The position numbers and the translations under genes were made by a program. The notes under the pieces were generated by a model that was not told the DNA's origin, did not search any database, and saw only the letters and a list, made by a program, of their open reading frames with translations. From Spirochaetaceae bacterium (GTDB lineage: Bacteria > Spirochaetota > Spirochaetia > SZUA-6 > Fen-1364), in assembly GCA_003154555.1 (NCBI GenBank), contig PMDT01000327.1, positions 1 to 11,164 of the forward strand: 11,164 bases of DNA, read 5' to 3'. Positions 6,219 to 11,164 of this stretch are shown in pieces (positions within the stretch are counted from its first letter, which is position 1; every line of letters starts with the position of its first letter).

Positions 6219-7576
6219 CCCCGTTTCTCCGCGTACTCCAGGAGCTGGACGCGGCGGGCGAACGCCATGTTGGCGCACCCCACTGCGATGGCGACTGCGA
6301 CGCGGGCGGGCAGCTTCTCCAGGAAAGCGCCAGGAGCAATTTCTCCCGCGAACATCTGGCGAGCCGCGGCGAGGAGCGCCGCTACACCTTCCGCCCCGAC
6401 GTTCTCCCCGATGAAAAGGGCAAGTGGCGAGTTCTGAAGATCGAAGCGTGACGAGCTTGCCCGCCCCTTGGCCAGGAGATCATGAAGCGTCGCATCAAGC
6501 GGCCGACGCGGTGACGACCCCGCTTTCGCGGACCGGCGCGGCAGATAATGCTCCAGCCTGCTGCCCTTTTCATTCCCATCGAGCTCGCCCATGAAATAGG
6601 ACATCGGCGCATCACCCCCGCTGATCTCGGCAAAGGCCTCGAGCGCCGCAGCGGCCAGCAGCTTCATCCCCAGGTAGTCGCGCGCGGCGGTCACATTCCG
6701 GCGCGCCCGTTGTTCCATGCGCGCGTACTCCGCCGCAGAAGGAACGCCCCTGTGGCGGGCGAAGATGGTCCGCGGGTCGAGACCCCGGAGAAATCCTTCC
6801 ATACTCTGAAGGGCCAACCGGTAGCTGCGGATGGAATAGATTCCCTGCGTCCGGAGGGCCGGATTGCTCTCCGGAAGGAGCTTCCACGTATTGTCAAGGA
6901 ATCGGCCGACCTTCCGCTCCGCGAAGTTCGCGACGTCGCGGTTGGCAAAGCTGACGGCCCATCGTGCGCCCTCCAGTATTTTTTTCCTCGAAAGACCCAG
7001 GGCGAGCGTGAGGCTGGCTTTCGCAAGCCGCTCCTCGAGGCGATCCGCCGGGCTGCGCCCGTTTTCATCGGGCCCGCGAAAAGGGATCGTCTGCTCGATG
7101 CAGCCGGCCGTCAGCGCAAGATCCGCCTCCGGGACGACCGCCCCGAGACTTCGCAACATGACGAGTGAGCTCAGGAACTCGTTCATCCCGCCGTTGGGCT
7201 CGAGTTTCTGCCCCGGTGCGAGCCCGAAGACGGTCAGGGCGAGAGAAAGCTGCCGATCGCCTGGCGCGGCACCAGTGCGGATGAAGAGCCCGCCGTCGCG
7301 TTGTTCGATGCTCGACTCGACTGACGCGGCGATTGCCGGGGTGAATCCGTGGTCCACCTGGCAATAGACAAGGTCATGGAAGAGGGCGGCAAGGTTCGTG
7401 TGCGGATTGGCGGGGTCGATGAGGTCGAAAATATGCGCGGGGGTGTGAAAGCTCCGCGTTTGCACGCTCATCGCTTCGTTGATCATGATTGCAATGCGTT
7501 CGACGTCCGACAGCGGCATCGCGGCGCCCAGATCGACAAGCGCCGCGCGGAGCAGTCGTATTGAACGGTGAATCAT
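6200..7576 (-). CDS. HD-superfamily-like protein with long uncharacterised C-terminal region
   Basis: The product is 458 residues from the ATG at 7576. The N-terminal part resembles predicted metal-dependent HD-superfamily phosphohydrolases. RSFHTPAHIFDL (41-52) matches the family's H-x-x-x-H block, and NLAALFHDLVY (61-71) carries the His67-Asp68 pair. A later FANRDVANFAE (210-220) could provide a further acidic ligand. From about 225 to the end I recognise no known domain. The sequence there is helical and includes DNTWKLLPESNPALR and SYRLALQSMEGFLRG. Typical small HD proteins of this kind are about 200 residues, so this is roughly twice as long. No signal peptide or clear membrane segment is seen. 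A GTG at 7657 would add 27 residues, but their third-base G+C is lower than the body and they are lysine/arginine-rich, so I prefer 7576. Neither start has a well-spaced Shine-Dalgarno. It is tail-to-tail with the DUF2961 gene (19-bp overlap). Function is not assigned; hydrolase activity is a weak inference. Confidence 0.8.
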   Translation of the reverse strand: MIHRSIRLLRAALVDLGAAMPLSDVERIAIMINEAMSVQTRSFHTPAHIFDLIDPANPHTNLAALFHDLVYCQVDHGFTPAIAASVESSIEQRDGGLFIRTGAAPGDRQLSLALTVFGLAPGQKLEPNGGMNEFLSSLVMLRSLGAVVPEADLALTAGCIEQTIPFRGPDENGRSPADRLEERLAKASLTLALGLSRKKILEGARWAVSFANRDVANFAERKVGRFLDNTWKLLPESNPALRTQGIYSIRSYRLALQSMEGFLRGLDPRTIFARHRGVPSAAEYARMEQRARRNVTAARDYLGMKLLAAAALEAFAEISGGDAPMSYFMGELDGNEKGSRLEHYLPRRSAKAGSSPRRPLDATLHDLLAKGRASSSRFDLQNSPLALFIGENVGAEGVAALLAAARQMFAGEIAPGAFLEKLPARVAVAIAVGCANMAFARRVQLLEYAEKRGQTISR

Positions 7577-7725
7577 CCCCGCCGGCTCGGCAGCCCTGTG
7601 ACGAGAAACTTTCGCCTTCGATGCCTGTTTCGAAACTTGTCTCCCTGTCGTCTTCACAGTGGAAAAAGTACTTCCTCATCAGGCAGATTGAAAGCAAAAA
7701 TCCACTGAGCGCTGCGCATGACGAC

Positions 7726-7737
7726 GTTGTCGACAAC
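7726..7737. repeat. Perfect 12-bp palindrome (possible operator)
   Basis: GTTGTCGACAAC is its own reverse complement and covers the -35 box of the putative promoter for the propeller gene, 40 bases before its start codon. A few 12-bp palindromes are expected by chance in 11 kb, so only its position makes it interesting. Confidence 0.3.
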
Positions 7738-7755
7738 CTGGGAATACGAGATATT
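7727..7755 (+). promoter_or_regulatory. Putative promoter of the beta-propeller gene
   Basis: TTGTCG (7727-7732) and GATATT (7750-7755) are 17 bases apart, each with four consensus matches. Transcription would begin near 7762, at the ribosome binding site, giving a leader of about 16 bases. The 201-bp divergent gap (7577-7777) otherwise holds only a relatively AT-rich stretch around 7660-7710; I saw no convincing promoter for the minus-strand gene. Confidence 0.3.
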
Positions 7756-7761
7756 CTCTTT

Positions 7762-7770
7762 GGAGCGGGG
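7762..7770 (+). promoter_or_regulatory. Ribosome binding site deciding the propeller gene start
   Basis: GGAGCGGGG ends seven bases before the ATG at 7778. It supports this start, which also places a signal peptide at the very N-terminus, over the in-frame ATG at 7718. Confidence 0.55.
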
Positions 7771-7777
7771 ATCAACC

Positions 7778-9172
7778 ATGCGAAATCGCGTTCTGATAAC
7801 AGTATTCATTCTCGTCGGAATGTGCCCTCTCGCGGAGGCGCAGGACTGGCCGACCTTTGGATGGGACGTCGGTCGCTCCAGCGCGCCAGACGTCGAGACA
7901 GGTCTCAGCGCGGAGAGAATCGGCTCGCTCTTCCGGCAACAGGTCGTGCTTGACGGAACCGTGGACGGCTCTGCTGTTTATCTGCGCGGGGCGACCATAG
8001 CGGGATCCCCTCACGACGCTTTTTTCGTCACGACCACATACGGCAAGACCCTGGCACTGGATGCAGACAGCGGCGCGATTCTCTGGGAGTACACGCCCGC
8101 GAGCTACGAAAGCCTGAAAGCGACCTCTCGAATCACGAACGCAACCCCCGTTGCCGATGACGATCGGAAGTTCATCTACGCAGCCGCCCCGGATGGGATG
8201 ATCAGGAAGCTGGCGGTGGCGGATGGCCGGGTCGTGTGGGCAACGGCAATCACCAGGCTTCCCGAACGCGAGAAGATTGCATCGCCACTTTCATTTTTCC
8301 ATGGCAGGGTATTTGCGGCAACGGACGGTTACATTGGCGATGCGCCGCCCTACCAGGGGCACGTGGCGATCATGGACGCGGCGACCGGCTCACTCCTCCA
8401 CGTGTGGAACTCCCTGTCCAGTGACCGCAACGAGCTGCTCGACCCGTCATCCGTGCCGCAGAGCGATTCGGGGATCTGGGGGCGCGCCGGCGTCGTCATC
8501 GATTCCGCAAACGGCGATCTCTACATCGCGACGGGCAACGGCGCATGGGATGGATCCGTCAACTGGGGAGACGCCGTCATCGAGCTCGACCCGGATGCCA
8601 CGAGAATCCTGGGGAATTACACACCCGACAACACCGAGGTGCTCAATGAGCAGGACCAGGATCTTGGCTCAACGTCGCCGGTGCTCCTGGGCAACGGCCT
8701 GATTGCACAGGGCGGGAAGGACCGCATCATTCGCGTGCTCGACTGGCACACGATGTCCGGCGCCGCCCCGCACCGCGCCGGCGAGGCGAGCAAGGTCCCC
8801 ACGCCTTCCGGGAACCGCCTTTTCACCGCCCCCGCGCTCCTGAAGATGAGCGGCACCACGTGGATGTTCGCGGCAGACGGTGGAGCCACATCCGCGTGGA
8901 CAGTGGCCGGCGCCTCCCTTCAGCCCCGGTGGCGGACAGACCGCGCGGGAACAAGTCCTGTCGTTGCCGACGGCATGCTCTTCGTGTACGACCCGAATGG
9001 CGGACTGAATATCTACGAGGCGACATCCGGGCGGCGGATCGCCACGCTGCCATGCGGCGCCGGGCACTGGAACAGCCCCATTATCGCGGACGGACGCATT
9101 GCCCTGCCGGAGGGCAATGCGAACGCGCACCAGACGAACGGAATCCTCGATATCTGGCGATTGCGAAAGTAG
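7778..9172 (+). CDS. Exported PQQ-type beta-propeller repeat protein
   Basis: The 464-residue product has a Sec signal peptide: MRNR, a hydrophobic core from about residue 5 to 15, and an AEA-Q cleavage site after residue 21. The mature protein starts QDWPTFGWDVGRSSA, a typical opening of PQQ-like (BamB/quinoprotein-type) propellers. Several blades show the repeat G-x-x-x-A-L-D-x-x-x-G-x-x-x-W: KTLALDADSGAILWEY, IRKLAVADGRVVWAT, VAIMDAATGSLLHVW, IIRVLDWHTMSG and LNIYEATSGRRIATL. No cytochrome c motif and no full PQQ alcohol dehydrogenase signature are seen. It may therefore be a structural or binding propeller rather than a dehydrogenase. It has the size of a BamB-like domain plus extra blades but lacks a lipobox, so BamB itself is unlikely. 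Location is periplasmic or extracellular. It is probably monocistronic: a 206-bp gap separates it from the esterase gene. Fold confidence is high; function is unknown. Confidence 0.88.
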   Translation: MRNRVLITVFILVGMCPLAEAQDWPTFGWDVGRSSAPDVETGLSAERIGSLFRQQVVLDGTVDGSAVYLRGATIAGSPHDAFFVTTTYGKTLALDADSGAILWEYTPASYESLKATSRITNATPVADDDRKFIYAAAPDGMIRKLAVADGRVVWATAITRLPEREKIASPLSFFHGRVFAATDGYIGDAPPYQGHVAIMDAATGSLLHVWNSLSSDRNELLDPSSVPQSDSGIWGRAGVVIDSANGDLYIATGNGAWDGSVNWGDAVIELDPDATRILGNYTPDNTEVLNEQDQDLGSTSPVLLGNGLIAQGGKDRIIRVLDWHTMSGAAPHRAGEASKVPTPSGNRLFTAPALLKMSGTTWMFAADGGATSAWTVAGASLQPRWRTDRAGTSPVVADGMLFVYDPNGGLNIYEATSGRRIATLPCGAGHWNSPIIADGRIALPEGNANAHQTNGILDIWRLRK

Positions 9173-9305
9173 AGCCCGGGCAGCAGCCTCCTTATTGTCG
9201 GCAATTTTCAGCGACGCGGCAGTGTCCGCCCAACGGATGGAGATGGGTTGAACCTGGCTCGCCTGGTCTCTATTGACGACGGTATCCGGATCAAGGAAAG
9301 AGCAG

Positions 9306-9338
9306 CTCAAGCCCAAATTGCCGTAGCTCTGGGTTGAG
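9306..9338. repeat. Stem-loop in the 9173-9378 intergenic region
   Basis: CTCAAGCCCA (9306-9315) and TGGGTTGAG (9330-9338) are complementary apart from one bulged G, with a 14-base loop. The right arm's TGGGTTGA also occurs as a direct copy at 9244-9251. No T-run follows on the plus strand. The gap has no credible ORF. It could hold a weak 3' structure for the propeller mRNA or a regulatory site for the esterase gene; nothing more specific is visible. Confidence 0.3.
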
Positions 9339-9365
9339 ACCTCGCCTTGAGGCCTGAAAAGGCGC

Positions 9366-9371
9366 TATCAT
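9366..9371 (+). promoter_or_regulatory. Putative -10 box just upstream of the esterase start
   Basis: TATCAT (five of six consensus) ends seven bases before the ATG at 9379, where no Shine-Dalgarno is present. No good -35 is found at 16-18 bases (TTGAGG at 9347 is only 13 away). The region 9343-9364 carries a short inverted repeat, CGCCTT/AAGGCG, that could bind a regulator. If real, the transcript would be leaderless. Confidence 0.33.
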
Positions 9372-9378
9372 AGCCCGC

Positions 9379-11067
9379 ATGAAGCTCATGCGATACCTTC
9401 CTGGCTTCTTCCTTGTGCTCAGCATGCTGGGATGCGTGACCCGGCTCACGCCGGCCCCCGGCCTTTTCTCTCCGGGTGAGTGGAGCACCACTCCCGTCGT
9501 GCAGACCGCGTACGGCCTGGTTTCCGGCGTGGCCGATGCCGAAGGCACATGGGCGTGGAAAGGAATCCCGTACGCGGCGCCTCCCGTCGGGGAGTTGCGT
9601 TGGAAAGCTCCCCGGCCGCCGGCGCCCTGGCAGGGAGTTCGAAAGGCGGATCGCTTCGGCAATTCATCTGCGCAGGTCGTGCCCATCCTGGGACAAAGCG
9701 GCTCGGAGGACTGCCTGTATCTCAACGTCTGGAGGCCGCAGAGCGCAGAAAAAATGCTTCCCGTGTACGTGTTTGTTCACGGAGGTGGAAATACCATCGG
9801 AAGCTCAGACCTTCCCGACTACTTCGGCAACGCGGTGGCCGCACGGTCGCACATGGTCTACGTGTCCCTTAACTACCGCCTGTCCGTATTCGGATGGTTC
9901 CGCTCACCGGCGTTGACGGAGGGCGAGTCGGCGCTGGACGCTTCGGGCAACTATGGGACGCTGGACATCATTGCGGCGCTTCGGTGGGTCAAGGAAAACA
10001 TCGCGGCGTTCGGCGGCGATCAATCGAGGGTGACGGTATCGGGAGAATCGGCGGGCGCATTCAACGTGCTGTCGCTCCTGGCTTCCGCCGAGGCGGAGGG
10101 TCTTTTCCAGAGAGCCGTGGTGGAAAGCGGGATCGCGATGATGGAGAGCACGGAGACGGCAGAGCGTGCGGCGCGGACAATGACCCTGAAGCTTCTGGTG
10201 CGCCGAGGAAAAGCGAAGAACATCCAGGATGCGGAGGCGGCACTCGATGCGATGGCGAACGCGGACATTCGCGCCTTCCTGTATTCCGTGCCCACATCGG
10301 ACTTTCTCAAGTCCCTGGACAAGAGCCCCGTGGGCATGGCGATGGCGGACTGGCCCACCATCTACGCGGATGGGGCCGTGCTGCCTTTGGCAGGGTACAA
10401 GGTGTTCCGGGACGGAAGCTATTCGAACAAGGTTCCCCTCATCATCGGGACCAACAAGGATGAGGCTAAGCTCTTCATGTTCTTCGGCAAACAATACAGG
10501 CAGGACCCCGTCCTTTATGATTCCATCGCAGCCTACCGCACCGCGTTGTGGCGCTACGCCGGCGTGGACTCTGTGGCGCAGGGTATCACCTCGCAGGAGG
10601 GGCATCCGCCGGTGTACGCGTATCGTTTCGATTGGGGCAGCCCGGATGCCCGCGGCCAGAGCCCTTTGCCGCGCGACCTTGGACGGAGGCTGGGTGCCTT
10701 CCATTCGACGGAGATTCCTTTCTTCCTGGGGACGGGCAGGAACTCCGTCTCATTCATGACGGGGCAGTTCCTGACGTCGACGAACGAACCCGGCCGGAAA
10801 GTCCTCACCGACGCGGTCATGCGCTATCTCGCTGCCTTTGCGCGGACGGGCAATCCGAACGGCACGACCGGCGGGCCGCTTCCCGCCTGGGAGGCATGGG
10901 ACCCTGCGGACGGAGGATTCAAGGCCATGGTCATGGACGTTGACGGCGCCGCGTTGCACTTTTCCGCGCTGCGTGAAAGCCCATCGCTTGACTCGATCAC
11001 GTCCATGGCACCGGCGAAAGCCGGCGACGACGCCGACATGGGATTATTGAAAGAGATCGTGGAGTAG
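9379..11067 (+). CDS. Type B carboxylesterase, lipoprotein
   Basis: The 562-residue product is an alpha/beta-hydrolase of the carboxylesterase type B family, which hydrolyses carboxylic esters (small esters, lactones or aromatic esters). The N-terminus MKLMRYLPGFFLVLSMLGC is a lipoprotein signal with lipobox SMLGC, so Cys19 should be lipidated and the enzyme anchored in the envelope. The family order is complete: GIPYAAPPVGELRWKAP (62-78), EDCLYLNVWRP (110-120), oxyanion-hole HGGG (134-137) and nucleophile elbow GESAG with Ser224. The acid is Glu362 in TNKDEAKLF, and the catalytic His442 lies in GAFHSTEIPFF. The length is normal for the family. No metal site or extra domain is seen. ATG 9379 is chosen because it gives the intact lipoprotein signal; ATG 9388 would shorten the n-region by three residues and is also possible. 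The gene probably stands alone. The substrate cannot be read from the sequence. Confidence 0.93.
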   Translation: MKLMRYLPGFFLVLSMLGCVTRLTPAPGLFSPGEWSTTPVVQTAYGLVSGVADAEGTWAWKGIPYAAPPVGELRWKAPRPPAPWQGVRKADRFGNSSAQVVPILGQSGSEDCLYLNVWRPQSAEKMLPVYVFVHGGGNTIGSSDLPDYFGNAVAARSHMVYVSLNYRLSVFGWFRSPALTEGESALDASGNYGTLDIIAALRWVKENIAAFGGDQSRVTVSGESAGAFNVLSLLASAEAEGLFQRAVVESGIAMMESTETAERAARTMTLKLLVRRGKAKNIQDAEAALDAMANADIRAFLYSVPTSDFLKSLDKSPVGMAMADWPTIYADGAVLPLAGYKVFRDGSYSNKVPLIIGTNKDEAKLFMFFGKQYRQDPVLYDSIAAYRTALWRYAGVDSVAQGITSQEGHPPVYAYRFDWGSPDARGQSPLPRDLGRRLGAFHSTEIPFFLGTGRNSVSFMTGQFLTSTNEPGRKVLTDAVMRYLAAFARTGNPNGTTGGPLPAWEAWDPADGGFKAMVMDVDGAALHFSALRESPSLDSITSMAPAKAGDDADMGLLKEIVE

Positions 11068-11089
11068 CCTGCGCTCACCATTGCATGTT

Positions 11090-11164
11090 CTACAGCGCGG
11101 GGAAAATCTTCCTCGGCGTGCGCCGTCGTTTGGGTCTTTCCATGAGCTCCAGGGTGATTCCGTA
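11090..11164 (-). CDS. Probable 3' end of an unknown gene (5' part outside window)
   Basis: The minus strand is open from the window edge to a TAG at 11092-11090, encoding 24 residues that end MERPKRRRTPRKIFPAL. The basic C-terminus and codon choice look coding, and the stop lies 22 bp beyond the esterase stop, giving the convergent spacing seen elsewhere in this window. The fragment is too short to name a family. It could also be a chance open frame. Confidence 0.4.
   Translation of the reverse strand, partial: YGITLELMERPKRRRTPRKIFPAL

Noticed and set aside
7374..7679. Minus-strand frame beginning MRKYFFHCEDD, reminiscent of small DUF6894-type proteins
   Set aside because: Only about ten residues look similar. 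The frame then becomes Arg/Gly/Pro-rich and overlaps the HD-like gene, so the resemblance is probably chance.
7778..9172. Identification as BamB or as a PQQ alcohol dehydrogenase
   Set aside because: There is no lipobox for BamB and no heme c or full dehydrogenase signature. Only the propeller repeat is supported.
9904..10704. 266-codon minus-strand frame within the esterase gene
   Set aside because: It is antisense to the complete catalytic core of a type B carboxylesterase and has Arg/His-rich shadow composition.
1..11164. Phage-defence island, CRISPR array, insertion sequence or integrated element
   Set aside because: No direct-repeat array, transposase, integrase, tRNA or terminal repeats are visible. 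The exonuclease and HD-like protein alone are not evidence for defence.

Overview
The window is a GC-rich bacterial chromosome segment (roughly 60% G+C by eye) with densely packed genes on both strands. One gene encodes a lipoprotein with a clean lipobox and two others carry export signals. The envelope is probably Gram-negative. The gene set (REC-PP2C phosphatase with a STAS protein, YaaH-like GH18, DUF2961/GH172, PQQ-type propeller, type B carboxylesterase) suggests a free-living, environmentally responsive bacterium, but no marker fixes the phylum. I saw no rRNA, tRNA, CRISPR array, insertion sequence or phage gene, and base composition looks even throughout.

Layout. 1-659 (+) is the 3' part of a stand-alone 5'-3' exonuclease (FEN/PolI-N type). 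It converges on 727-2591 (-), a two-gene operon in which a STAS protein gene overlaps a membrane PAS histidine kinase gene by ATGA. Divergent from it, 2738-3895 (+) encodes a response regulator with a SpoIIE/RsbU-type PP2C output. Next come 3932-4999 (-), an exported GH18 glycosidase-like protein, and the divergent 5130-6218 (+), a cytoplasmic DUF2961/GH172 protein. That gene runs tail-to-tail, with a 19-bp overlap, into 6200-7576 (-), an HD-superfamily-like protein with a long uncharacterised C-terminal half. 7778-9172 (+) is an exported PQQ-type beta-propeller and 9379-11067 (+) a lipoprotein carboxylesterase. 11090-11164 (-) is probably the 3' end of another gene.

How the genes may work together. 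The clearest functional unit is 727-3895: sensor kinase, STAS switch protein and receiver-controlled PP2C phosphatase form a compact two-component system feeding a partner-switching module. No RsbW-type anti-sigma kinase or sigma factor is present, so the final target is outside the window. The remaining genes are single transcription units dealing with glycans, esters or the envelope, with no proof of a shared pathway.

Regulatory reading. Several genes have a sigma70-like -10 very close to the start codon. STAS, DUF2961 and the esterase have no convincing Shine-Dalgarno and look leaderless or nearly so. The response regulator and the propeller have good Shine-Dalgarno sequences, and the GH18 gene has one at a somewhat long spacing. 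The 5000-5129 gap holds two divergent promoter-like sequences with 17-bp spacers.
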